Source: a virus. From it: a DNA stretch of 46,991 bases. Location of the stretch: IMG/VR virus record IMGVR_UViG_3300021375_001670, positions 1 through 46,991 of that record; one strand, given 5' to 3'. The notes under the pieces were generated by a model. It was not told where the DNA came from. It saw only the letters and a program-made list of their open reading frames with translations, and ran no database searches. Shown piece by piece: positions 16,453 through 23,783 of this stretch. Numbering within the stretch: position 1 is the stretch's first letter; each line of letters starts with the position of its first letter. The position numbers were made by a program, and so were the translations under genes.

Positions 16453-16863
16453 ATGATTGAACCAAGTATAAACAAACCTAGTCTATTTAGAAGAACTGCA
16501 ATGGGCTTTGTAAATGGCTGGAGACGAGTAATGGATGTGAGATACAATCCACTAAAGTATATTCCAGACCCAAGTTTACAAACATACTTTATGTTAGTAC
16601 TGTTTACAGTATGGAGTGTGTTCTTTGGCTTCTTAGCCGCGAACTACTTAGGATTCTTTAACTATAATACACTTATAAGTATCTTTATACACGTGGGAAT
16701 TTTACTACCACTAGCATTTACTAATGCAATCTTTATAGATGCAGAACGTGATGGTCATACGTGGTTAAAAGAATGGAAAGCAGAACAAAGCAGGTATAAA
16801 CTTGTAGTCAATAGACTTAAAACAAAAAATTTAACGTTATGGGATCCGAGCAAGGAAGCATAA
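16453..16863 (+). CDS. Two-pass membrane protein, 136 aa
   Basis: ATG 16453 after AGGAG. A basic, amphipathic N-terminus is followed by two hydrophobic segments (around FMLVLFTVWSVFFGFLA and LISIFIHVGILLPLAF) and a basic cytoplasmic-type tail. No known channel or holin signature. The stop overlaps the next ATG by one base (TAATG). Probably an inner-membrane phage protein; function unknown. Confidence 0.6.
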   Translation: MIEPSINKPSLFRRTAMGFVNGWRRVMDVRYNPLKYIPDPSLQTYFMLVLFTVWSVFFGFLAANYLGFFNYNTLISIFIHVGILLPLAFTNAIFIDAERDGHTWLKEWKAEQSRYKLVVNRLKTKNLTLWDPSKEA

Positions 16864-16976
16864 TGAAAGAACATAGTCCATATGGACATGTAGTTTTGAA
16901 GGAAGTACCTTTAGAATTTAACAACGAAGGTAAGACTTCAAAAAAAGGAAAGAAAGAATGGCAACAGGAAAAGTAA
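16863..16976 (+). CDS. Small basic protein, 37 aa
   Basis: Begins with the TAATG overlap of the preceding stop and ends inside the cold-shock gene (overlap of 19 bases). Sequence begins [19 protein letters not shown] and ends in a Lys-rich tail. Coupling on both sides supports translation. Function unknown. Confidence 0.4.
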   Translation: MKEHSPYGHVVLKEVPLEFNNEGKTSKKGKKEWQQEK

Positions 16977-17155
16977 AATGGTTTGATTCTACTAAAGGAT
17001 TTGGATTTATAACACCAAGCGATGGCAGTAAAGATGTGTTTGCACATCATACAGCAATTCAAGGTGACGGTTACAAATCACTTGATGAGAACCAAGAAGT
17101 TACATATGATGTTACTGAAGGTGCGAAAGGACCACAAGCAACAAACATAGTATAA
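16958..17155 (+). CDS. Cold-shock domain protein (CspA-like)
   Basis: 65 residues, the standard size for a single cold-shock domain. RNP1 is KGFGFI (about 13-18) and RNP2 is VFAHH (about 27-31), both intact, after the typical GKVKWFDS strand. The protein binds single-stranded RNA or DNA and could act as an RNA chaperone during infection. A second, divergent member is encoded at 25770-25985. AAAGAAAG upstream is a poor ribosome binding site, so translation may depend on the overlapping small gene. Confidence 0.93.
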   Translation: MATGKVKWFDSTKGFGFITPSDGSKDVFAHHTAIQGDGYKSLDENQEVTYDVTEGAKGPQATNIV

Positions 17156-17165
17156 GGAGAATTGT

Positions 17166-17543
17166 ATGAGAAGTATTTGGGTAACATTTAGTAAAGAAGG
17201 TATACATAAGTATCCTGCGGCATTAGAAGATCCTAAGTTGGCAACTGGTGACGAATACGACGTATCCTTTTTAGGATACCCTCACAGACATATTTTTCAC
17301 TTTAAGGTATGGATAGAAATATATCATGCTGATAGAGAAATAGAATTTATACAGTTTAAAAGATGGTTGGAAAAATTATATGGCGAAGATATTATCCAAC
17401 TAGATTTTAAATCGTGTGAAATGATTGCTGATGACTTGGCTGAGCAAATTAAAGCGAAGTATCCAGGTCGTTGGCTTAAAATATCCGTAGCCGAAGATAA
17501 TGAAAACGGTTGCGAAATGGAATATTCAATTAAAGGAGAATAA
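17166..17543 (+). CDS. QueD/PTPS-like T-fold protein (putative 6-carboxytetrahydropterin synthase)
   Basis: 125 residues, AAGGAG before the ATG. H14 plus the pair H40-R-H42 in PHRHIFHF mimic the three zinc His of QueD/6-pyruvoyl-tetrahydropterin synthase (family 'LHGH'). The later SCEMIADDLAEQIKAKYPG matches the PT-x-E-N helix region, and E110 in the last strand is where the substrate-binding Glu lies. The catalytic Cys that normally precedes LHGH is absent. In the pathway it would turn 7,8-dihydroneopterin triphosphate (from FolE) into the substrate of QueE. Both enzymes are encoded within 5 kb. A divergent PTPS-fold protein with other chemistry is possible. Confidence 0.5.
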   Translation: MRSIWVTFSKEGIHKYPAALEDPKLATGDEYDVSFLGYPHRHIFHFKVWIEIYHADREIEFIQFKRWLEKLYGEDIIQLDFKSCEMIADDLAEQIKAKYPGRWLKISVAEDNENGCEMEYSIKGE

Positions 17544-17544
17544 A

Positions 17545-17721
17545 ATGGAAAATCATTTAAAACTTAAAGCACTATTTGAAGAGTATCAAATGGAGCAAGA
17601 AAAATTTGAAATTAACGGTGTTAAGGCATCAGCCGCAAGAGCAAGAAAGGCTCTTATGGAAATTACTAAACTAGCGAAAGTTAGAAGAGTTGAAATCCAA
17701 GACAAAAAGAACTCAATGTAA
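17545..17721 (+). CDS. Histone H1-like (Hc1-type) small protein
   Basis: 58 residues from ATG 17545, with AAGGAG upstream. The core NGVKASAARARKALMEITKLAKVRR follows the bacterial Hc1 pattern (Ala-Ala-x-Arg-x-Arg, then a Leu/Lys helix and a basic segment), here in two pieces around residue 30-45. Hc1-like proteins bind DNA without sequence specificity and occur in marine myophages. It may compact or protect phage DNA. The stop overlaps the next ATG by one base. Confidence 0.55.
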   Translation: MENHLKLKALFEEYQMEQEKFEINGVKASAARARKALMEITKLAKVRRVEIQDKKNSM

Positions 17722-17876
17722 TGACTGAAGAAAAAAAGAAGCCTTTAATAAAAATTAGCAAAGAGCAGGCAGATAAAAATAACGACTATGCTCAAAGTCT
17801 AGACGATGAGATTACTCATGTTGTAGACTATGGTGGAGTCAACGGCTTAGGAGAGGAAGATAACGAAGATGAGTAA
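17721..17876 (+). CDS. Small acidic protein, 51 aa
   Basis: Starts in the TAATG overlap after the Hc1-like gene and ends inside the glycosyltransferase gene by 8 bases. Basic N-terminus (MTEEKKKPLIKISK), acidic C-terminus (LGEEDNEDE). No domain recognised. Close coupling to its neighbours supports it being translated. Confidence 0.5.
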   Translation: MTEEKKKPLIKISKEQADKNNDYAQSLDDEITHVVDYGGVNGLGEEDNEDE

Positions 17877-18852
17877 AATAATTTATATACCTTTAGAGCA
17901 CATTGATGGTAGATATACTGTTCATATGGACAGAGATATTGAAAATTATCTTAATGAGCAAAACATTGAGTATGTGAAAGTTATGCCTACTTACGAAACT
18001 CCTCCTCTTCCTGAAGGTCAATTTTTAAATGCCGCCTTTACAAGCAGATTTAAATCTTTACAGATGGCAGAAATATCTGCTATGTTTGAAAGAGGAGAAA
18101 TTGCAGATGGTGATCGTTTCTTTTTTAGTGATATTTGGTTTCCTGGTATTGAAAATATTGCCTATATGAAGTACTTCAATAAAATTGATGTAAAGATTAC
18201 AGGCATTATTCATGCAGGAAGTTTTACAGACACAGATTTTGTTCGCGATATGGAACGTTGGGCAAAGAATTTTGAAGATATTATATTTGATATAAGTGAC
18301 ACAATTTTTTGTGCAAGTGAATTTATCAGACAAGATATTATTAAAAAACGTATCGTGAGCCCTGACAAGTTAGTTGTTACAGGATTGCCTGTAGATTACA
18401 CAGGGCTCGACTTACACAAAGGCCAACAAAAAGAAAACATTGTTATCTTTAATGGCAGAATTTGTGATGAAAAACAACCTTGGTTGTTTGATGAATTAGC
18501 AAAACAAGTTTCTGAAAGAGTTGATGTTCCTGTTAGATTTGTGAAGACGCAGGAAGAAAACTTATCCAAGGATGAATACTATTCGTTACTTGGTAAAAGT
18601 AAGGCTATCGTGAGTTATGCCTTACAAGAAAACTTCGGTTTCGGTGTTGCTGAAGCCGTATATTTAGGTTGTACACCTGTACTTCCTAATAGGTTAGTAT
18701 ATCCAGAGTTATATCCAGACTTTAGACTGTTTGACAGATTTGAAGAAAGTATCGATATAACTGTAGAGGCTATCACTAACTATAATTTTAATGGAGCAAT
18801 TGCTTGTGATTCACAGCAAGTACTTGCCTCCTGGTTTAGTGAGAAAAAATGA
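17869..18852 (+). CDS. GT-B glycosyltransferase (GT4-like)
   Basis: 327 residues. The C-terminal half shows the nucleotide-sugar site of GT4-type enzymes: VIFNGRICDEKQP at the start of the second Rossmann domain, and the E-x7-E motif (E254 and E262 in ENFGFGVAE), followed by LGCTPVLPNRLVYPEL. The N-terminal domain would bind the acceptor. It overlaps the epimerase gene by 4 bases, and the pair probably makes and transfers a galactose-type sugar. The acceptor could be modified DNA, a virion protein or a host glycan. Confidence 0.75.
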   Translation: MSKIIYIPLEHIDGRYTVHMDRDIENYLNEQNIEYVKVMPTYETPPLPEGQFLNAAFTSRFKSLQMAEISAMFERGEIADGDRFFFSDIWFPGIENIAYMKYFNKIDVKITGIIHAGSFTDTDFVRDMERWAKNFEDIIFDISDTIFCASEFIRQDIIKKRIVSPDKLVVTGLPVDYTGLDLHKGQQKENIVIFNGRICDEKQPWLFDELAKQVSERVDVPVRFVKTQEENLSKDEYYSLLGKSKAIVSYALQENFGFGVAEAVYLGCTPVLPNRLVYPELYPDFRLFDRFEESIDITVEAITNYNFNGAIACDSQQVLASWFSEKK

Positions 18853-19805
18853 ATAATGAAGATAAAACAGTTCTAGTAACTGGTGGAAGTGGATTTATAG
18901 GTAGTATTACCTGCAAATTACTTGTAGACTCGGGGTTTAATGTTATCAATATTGATAGAGTAAAATCCTCTTTAGATGGTGTAACTCAGTATCCTTTTGA
19001 TATTGACAATCATCAACTTAAAGGTGTTATAGAATTAACAAAGCCTGATGCAGTAATTCATCTAGCCGCAGATCATAGTGTGCCTTTAAGCATAAAAGAT
19101 CCTGCATCTACTTATGCTAATAATGTAGCAAATTCAATATCACTTTTAAATCATTCTATTAATGCAGGAGTCAAGCATTTTATTTTTAGTAGTTCAAGTT
19201 CTGTTTACGGAGACTCAGAAACTATTTTAAATGCAGAAAGCGACATTCCTAATCCTAAAACACCATATGGTAGAAGTAAGTTAATTATAGAAAATATTTT
19301 AAAAGATTATGCAGATGCATATGAAATGAACTATGCTGGTTTAAGATATTTCAATGCCGCAGGTAGTTACGAAGGATTAGGATACAATCTAACACCTAAG
19401 CAACATCTAATTCCTATATTAGTAGAAAAATCCCTTAAAGGAGAGACATTTACTTTAAATGGAAGTGATTATGATACACCAGATGGCACATGTATAAGAG
19501 ATTATACACATGTTTTTGATGTAGCATCTGCACATGTATCTGCTTTAAACTATTTAATGGACGGAGGCGATAGCAATATATTTAATATTGGTGGAGGTTC
19601 TGGTACTAGTATCAAACAGGTTATTGAAGAAGTAGAAAAACAAACAGAAAAACCACTTATGATAGACGTTGGTCCTAAAAGAGACGGAGATGCAGAAAGA
19701 ACAGATGCAAATATTGTTAAAGCATTTGAGATCTTAGGTTGGGAACCACAAAATATGTTAGAAGATATTGTTCGAGACGAAATTACTTTTCAGTCCAAAA
19801 AATAA
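18849..19805 (+). CDS. galE: UDP-glucose 4-epimerase-like NAD-dependent epimerase
   Basis: 318 residues, extended SDR family. GGSGFIG (about 12-18) binds NAD. The catalytic set is SSSSVYG for the Ser and Y140-xxx-K144 in YGRSK. GalE-type features follow: RYFNAAGSYEGLG, LTPKQHLIP and the C-terminal RDYTHVFDVA. It would interconvert UDP-glucose and UDP-galactose or a related UDP-sugar for the glycosyltransferase that precedes it. All catalytic residues are present. The exact substrate cannot be fixed from sequence alone. Confidence 0.82.
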   Translation: MNNEDKTVLVTGGSGFIGSITCKLLVDSGFNVINIDRVKSSLDGVTQYPFDIDNHQLKGVIELTKPDAVIHLAADHSVPLSIKDPASTYANNVANSISLLNHSINAGVKHFIFSSSSSVYGDSETILNAESDIPNPKTPYGRSKLIIENILKDYADAYEMNYAGLRYFNAAGSYEGLGYNLTPKQHLIPILVEKSLKGETFTLNGSDYDTPDGTCIRDYTHVFDVASAHVSALNYLMDGGDSNIFNIGGGSGTSIKQVIEEVEKQTEKPLMIDVGPKRDGDAERTDANIVKAFEILGWEPQNMLEDIVRDEITFQSKK

Positions 19806-19806
19806 T

Positions 19807-19834
19807 TTGACAAATACCAAAAATTTGTTATACT
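19807..19834 (+). promoter_or_regulatory. Sigma70-like promoter, nearly leaderless
   Basis: TTGACA (19807-19812), 16-base spacer, TGT-TATACT (19829-19834). The next ATG is at 19841, about where transcription would start, and no ribosome binding site lies between. The -35 box begins two bases after the epimerase stop. Confidence 0.7.
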
Positions 19835-19840
19835 ACACTT

Positions 19841-20332
19841 ATGGAAAAACTTTATTACTCTGATATAGATCTGCAAAAAGATCTTAGTGAGATAACAAGA
19901 CAAATTCACGTGAGCGGATTTAAACCCGATGTAGTAATTGGTCCTGGCAGAGGTGCCTACGTAATGGGTGTGATGCTTAGTCATTACTATGAAGTTCCTT
20001 TTCATGGATTCGAATGGCAAACAAGAGATCATGATATGATCAAGGAATCCACTAGGTTGGAGACTATTTTGTCTAAATACAGTAGTGAAGATATTTTACT
20101 TGTTGATGACATTAATGATTCAGGACATACTTTAAACGGCATCAAGGGTGTTGTGGATTTGTGGGATAAAGAAGAAAATAATAACTTATTGGCATTGCAT
20201 GAAGGCATAAAGTATGCTACACTATTTGATAAAGAGAGTAGTGACTTTGCTGATGTTAGTTACACAGGTAATAGAGTTACACCAGAAGAAGAAAAATGGA
20301 TAGTATTTCCTTATGAGGAATGGTGGAAATAG
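19841..20332 (+). CDS. Phosphoribosyltransferase (type I PRTase fold)
   Basis: 163 residues with the PRPP-binding motif ILLVDDINDSGHTL (about 86-99) preceded by DVVIGPGRGAYVMGVMLS, typical of purine or xanthine/hypoxanthine phosphoribosyltransferases. It would join a base to PRPP, or the reverse. It sits just before FolE and QueE, so a role in purine or deazapurine salvage is conceivable, but base specificity cannot be read here. Its promoter is so close that the message may be leaderless. Confidence 0.75.
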   Translation: MEKLYYSDIDLQKDLSEITRQIHVSGFKPDVVIGPGRGAYVMGVMLSHYYEVPFHGFEWQTRDHDMIKESTRLETILSKYSSEDILLVDDINDSGHTLNGIKGVVDLWDKEENNNLLALHEGIKYATLFDKESSDFADVSYTGNRVTPEEEKWIVFPYEEWWK

Positions 20333-20364
20333 TGTGCGGTGGATTTACTGGAGAACATGAAGAA

Positions 20365-20565
20365 ATGAGTACGGTACAAAGTTTAACAAATCATTTAAAA
20401 CACTTAGAAGATATACACCGAGAACTAGATAAAAAGATCACAAGGCATTGGGAACATCATGATAGTGATGACAAGGTAAGACAAGAGAAGCATGAGAAAC
20501 TTGCTCTTAAAAGGGAAATAGAATTGTTAAAGATTAAAATCAAGGAAATGGAAGATGAAGGTTAG
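20365..20565 (+). CDS. DUF465/YdcH-like small helical protein
   Basis: 66 residues from ATG 20365. In-frame GTG at 20332 (TAGTG overlap with the upstream stop) is an alternative that would add 11 residues. The sequence STVQSLTNHLKHLEDIHREL, a His-rich turn and a charged helix match the two-helix DUF465 pattern (alpha-proteobacteria and T4-like phages). It is probably a coiled-coil dimer; function unknown. It overlaps FolE by 11 bases. Confidence 0.6.
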   Translation: MSTVQSLTNHLKHLEDIHRELDKKITRHWEHHDSDDKVRQEKHEKLALKREIELLKIKIKEMEDEG

Positions 20566-21244
20566 TGAAAAGATAACACAAAGAATTAAAGATGCAGGGC
20601 ATAAGTATTGGGCTAGTGATAATGTTGCTGAGTATATGGACGAAGGAGACGATCAAGCTCTTATAGAAGAACTAATTCCTCATTTTGAAGGCGTTTTAGA
20701 TACTCTTATTATTGATAGGTTTAATGATCCTAACAGTCAAGGTACTGCTAGACGTCTTGCTAAGATGTACATAAATGAACTTATGTGGGGCAGATATAAT
20801 AATATGCCTAATGCTACAGCATTTCCTAATGATATTGAAGAAGGTTACAAAGGCATGTTAGTTGTTAGAAGTGAAATACAAAGTATGTGTTCGCACCATC
20901 ATCAGCCAGTTAAAGGTATTGCATACATAGGTATTATTGCAGGAGAAACTCTTATAGGGCTTTCTAAGTACACTAGAATAGCACAATGGTGTGCTAGACG
21001 TGGTACATTGCAAGAAGAACTTGCTAATGATATTGCTAAAGAAATAAAGGCGGCAACTGGTAGTGTAAACTTAGGTGTATACATACAAGCAACACATGGT
21101 TGCGTAGAGAACAGAGGTGTGTTAGCACATAGTAGTTTAACACAAACAACTGTCTTAGAAGGCAGATTTATGGAAGATCAGAGTACTAAGAAAGAGTTTT
21201 TCGATAATATTAAATTACAACAACAACATTCTTGCGGAACATAA
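20555..21244 (+). CDS. folE: GTP cyclohydrolase I (FolE)
   Basis: 229 residues. Zinc ligands are intact: C112 and the following His cluster in SMCSHHHQP, and C183 in ATHGCVENRG. The signature IGLSKYTRIAQWCARRGTLQEEL is typical of type I enzymes. It converts GTP to 7,8-dihydroneopterin triphosphate, the first step of both folate and 7-deazaguanine synthesis. With QueD-like, QueE and DpdA in the same window, the deazaguanine route is the likely purpose. The next gene starts directly after its stop. Confidence 0.95.
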   Translation: MKVSEKITQRIKDAGHKYWASDNVAEYMDEGDDQALIEELIPHFEGVLDTLIIDRFNDPNSQGTARRLAKMYINELMWGRYNNMPNATAFPNDIEEGYKGMLVVRSEIQSMCSHHHQPVKGIAYIGIIAGETLIGLSKYTRIAQWCARRGTLQEELANDIAKEIKAATGSVNLGVYIQATHGCVENRGVLAHSSLTQTTVLEGRFMEDQSTKKEFFDNIKLQQQHSCGT

Positions 21245-21748
21245 ATGAGTAGTATTACAAATATAAACGGACACCTAGTAATAGGTAAATTGCAGGTTCC
21301 TGTAAGAAACGTTACTAATTATATATTAAGTAGATACTCTTTAGAATCCATTATACAACGATTACCTATAAACAAACAAGAAGTTTTTGAATGTTTAGAT
21401 GCTATTGCAGATCATGATAGCATTCAAGTAAATGATAGATTAGTAGTTGTAAATCAGTCAACTGTTGAAGAAGATATTTTATTAGTCACTACGAATATAT
21501 CTGATAATATATTTTTAAAAATATTACAGTTTGGACATTTATTTAATACTAGTATTGAAGACTTAAATGATTTATTTGATATTGGATTTAGGCAATTAGC
21601 AATAGAATCTTTCCAAGATAAAGTATCTGGGAATGGTGTATTAGATGAAAGTAGTGATATACATGGTATAGTATCAAGTGCAATAGAAGATGCAATACCA
21701 GATTTATCTATAGATAAAATTTTAACATATTTGAAAAATGACACTTAA
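21245..21748 (+). CDS. Hypothetical protein with weak DUF433-like N-terminus, 167 aa
   Basis: Lies between folE and queE and overlaps queE by 11 bases. The N-terminal 60 residues (GKLQVPVRNVTNYILSRYSL, then a helix SIIQRLPINKQEVFECLDAI) resemble the DUF433 helix-turn-helix pattern often seen in antitoxin-like proteins. The remainder is acidic and helical. The position inside a deazaguanine gene set suggests coregulation; a regulatory role is speculative. Confidence 0.45.
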   Translation: MSSITNINGHLVIGKLQVPVRNVTNYILSRYSLESIIQRLPINKQEVFECLDAIADHDSIQVNDRLVVVNQSTVEEDILLVTTNISDNIFLKILQFGHLFNTSIEDLNDLFDIGFRQLAIESFQDKVSGNGVLDESSDIHGIVSSAIEDAIPDLSIDKILTYLKNDT

Positions 21749-22628
21749 ATATAGCGAAACATTTTATTCAGCACAGGGTGAAGGCCAGTATGTTGGTGTG
21801 CCTAGTTTATGGATGAGATTTTTCCTATGCAATTTACAATGTAATGGTTTTGGGCAAAGCGATCCTACAGACCCAAGCACATATGATTTGCCATATGAAA
21901 AGTTGGATATTACAAACATAACAAACGTATTTGATTTGCCTGTGTTTGAAAAAGGTTGTGATAGCAGTTATACTTGGAGTAAGAAGTATAAGCACTTAAT
22001 AACTGATAAGACGGTAGAGGAGGCAGTAGACGAACTTACAGCCCTTCTGCCGCACTCCCAATTTGTACATCCTGTTACAGGACAGTCTGCACATATGGTA
22101 TTTACAGGCGGCGAACCAATGCTTAAGAACACACAACCTGGCATGATGAACATTATAGAAGAGTTCAAACGCAGAGGCAATAAGCCAATGAATGTTACTG
22201 TGGAAACTAATGGTACTAAACCTATCACAGATGAGTTTGCTAATTATATTAGCTCAGAATATCCAGCATGGGCTAATGGTTCAGAATGGTATTGGAGCCT
22301 AAGTCCTAAACTGTGGAGTACTGCTGGTGAGAAGAATAAGAAAGCAATCAAGCCAGAAGTAATTGGTAGATATGCTGAAGTAAGTCCACATGGACAACTA
22401 AAGTTTGTTGTTAATGGTACTGATGCAAGTTGGAAAGAAGTAGAAGATCACACAAAACTATTTAGAGATGCCGGCTGTGACTTCCCTGTATGGATTATGG
22501 GTGTAGGCGGAACGTTTGAAGGACTTGTACAAACAGAAGCCACAATAGCCGACGAAGCAATACAACGAGGCTATAACTATACAAGTAGAGTTCACGTACA
22601 TATATACGGAAATGCAATAGGAAAATAA
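21738..22628 (+). CDS. queE: 7-carboxy-7-deazaguanine synthase-like radical SAM enzyme (QueE)
   Basis: 296 residues. The N-terminus has the QueE hallmarks FYSAQGEGQYVGVPSLWMRF, then C31-x3-C35, and a GCDSSYTW block (C74) that equals the usual CDT-x-Y-T/S-W. Canonical QueE has CxxxCxxC; here about 38 residues separate the second and third Cys. FTGGEPML follows as the glycine-rich SAM motif. It would convert carboxytetrahydropterin to 7-carboxy-7-deazaguanine. Longer than the typical 210-residue enzyme because of the insertion. It is between a DUF433-like and a DUF6491-like gene. Confidence 0.82.
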   Translation: MTLKYSETFYSAQGEGQYVGVPSLWMRFFLCNLQCNGFGQSDPTDPSTYDLPYEKLDITNITNVFDLPVFEKGCDSSYTWSKKYKHLITDKTVEEAVDELTALLPHSQFVHPVTGQSAHMVFTGGEPMLKNTQPGMMNIIEEFKRRGNKPMNVTVETNGTKPITDEFANYISSEYPAWANGSEWYWSLSPKLWSTAGEKNKKAIKPEVIGRYAEVSPHGQLKFVVNGTDASWKEVEDHTKLFRDAGCDFPVWIMGVGGTFEGLVQTEATIADEAIQRGYNYTSRVHVHIYGNAIGK

Positions 22629-22629
22629 T

Positions 22630-23076
22630 ATGAACGAACACGATAAAAACTTTTTAAAAAATATGAGTCCGTTGTTAATAGCGGCACTTGTTATGTTTTT
22701 AATGATGGTAGCATACGATACAAAAGCAGATGAAAATAAAGTTATGGGATATACTGAACATGGAGTTCCAGTTACTAAAGCAGAATTAGAAGTTAAAAGT
22801 ATTAGGGTAAACAGTATTAGAGGTTACACTATAGTAGATAATGATACTATAAGAGTTAGAACTAATAGACGAGAAGAATTTGATATTAAAGTGTATTCTT
22901 GTTTTAATATTAGTTTTGCCCACAGACTAGTATTCCAACCTTGGGGCGGATTTAGTAGTTTAAGTAGAGGCGATAAAATTATACCAATTAGTTTTGGTAG
23001 AGCAAGTAGATTTCCTTGCACAATAAGAAGTATTACAGCAGTATTAAAGGAGAAAGAAGATGGCGAAGAAAACTAA
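22630..23076 (+). CDS. DUF6491-like exported protein, 148 aa
   Basis: Starts one base after queE. Residues about 13-27 (SPLLIAALVMFLMMVAY) form a signal or anchor segment. The exported part has SIRGYTIVDNDTIRVR, a strand ending in Cys (KVYSCFNISFAH) and FPCTIRSI near the end, matching the DUF6491 arrangement of a DDxT strand, a central Cys and a final Cys that could form a disulfide. A periplasmic or membrane-anchored location is likely. Function unknown. Confidence 0.5.
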   Translation: MNEHDKNFLKNMSPLLIAALVMFLMMVAYDTKADENKVMGYTEHGVPVTKAELEVKSIRVNSIRGYTIVDNDTIRVRTNRREEFDIKVYSCFNISFAHRLVFQPWGGFSSLSRGDKIIPISFGRASRFPCTIRSITAVLKEKEDGEEN

Positions 23077-23572
23077 AGTACCATTTAGTATGATGCCTGC
23101 TAGTTGGGGTCTTAAAGGTAAGACTCGTGCAATAGCAGAAGCAGAATACTATTATGAGGGCGAAGAACTAGAAGAAGTACTGGCAGGATTAAATGCTGTG
23201 ACTGATGAAGATAAAGAAATAGCAAAATTAGAAGTACAATTTAAAAATGGAAAGATAGGGCAATACGAATACGATAAACAGATTGCTGAGATAAATAAAG
23301 AGCCTTATGTAAATGTACTAAAACTAGATGTTAATCCAGAAAATGCTAAAGCAGGATTTATGGAATTAGACTGGAATGATCATTTTGTTAAGTTTCTACA
23401 TAATAATGGTTATACTGGTGATAGTGATGAAGCAGTAGTAAACAAATGGTTTAATGATGTTTGCAGAACAGTATTAGTACAGGAAATAGCAGATCAAGAT
23501 TATGGTTTAGAAGATATAGGAGATGGAACAGATGTCGTCATCAAGCAATCTGGAAGTGATAGCCAAGACTAA
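23060..23572 (+). CDS. Hypothetical protein, 170 aa
   Basis: Overlaps the previous gene by 17 bases and the next by about 40. The protein begins with a basic segment (MAKKTKVPFSMMPASWGLKG), then charged helices and an acidic C-terminus. I do not recognise a domain, although proteins with this Lys-rich start and WNDHFVKFLHNNGY stretch appear phage-specific. No membrane segment or catalytic motif is seen. Confidence 0.55.
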   Translation: MAKKTKVPFSMMPASWGLKGKTRAIAEAEYYYEGEELEEVLAGLNAVTDEDKEIAKLEVQFKNGKIGQYEYDKQIAEINKEPYVNVLKLDVNPENAKAGFMELDWNDHFVKFLHNNGYTGDSDEAVVNKWFNDVCRTVLVQEIADQDYGLEDIGDGTDVVIKQSGSDSQD

Positions 23573-23783
23573 ACTTGCAGAACTTTCTGCAAAGTTAGAT
23601 AATGTAATAAAAGAAGTTGTTGAAGATATGAGTCCTCAGGAAGTTACTTATATTTTAGAAAAATATTCTAAATTTCTTACATATGATTTAAAAAGAAACT
23701 TTGAAGAAAAACGTGAAAAAGACTTGAAAGAATCACCTTTTGATGCTATAATAAATGATAACTTAGGAATTAATAATGAGTAA
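23532..23783 (+). CDS. Hypothetical helical protein, 83 aa
   Basis: ATG 23532 (alternative ATG at 23523) lies in the end of the preceding gene, and the stop overlaps the nuclease gene by 8 bases. Sequence is helical and charged (ELSAKLDNVIKEVVEDM, then a Lys/Glu-rich region), compatible with a small coiled coil. No recognised family. Confidence 0.5.
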   Translation: MSSSSNLEVIAKTKLAELSAKLDNVIKEVVEDMSPQEVTYILEKYSKFLTYDLKRNFEEKREKDLKESPFDAIINDNLGINNE

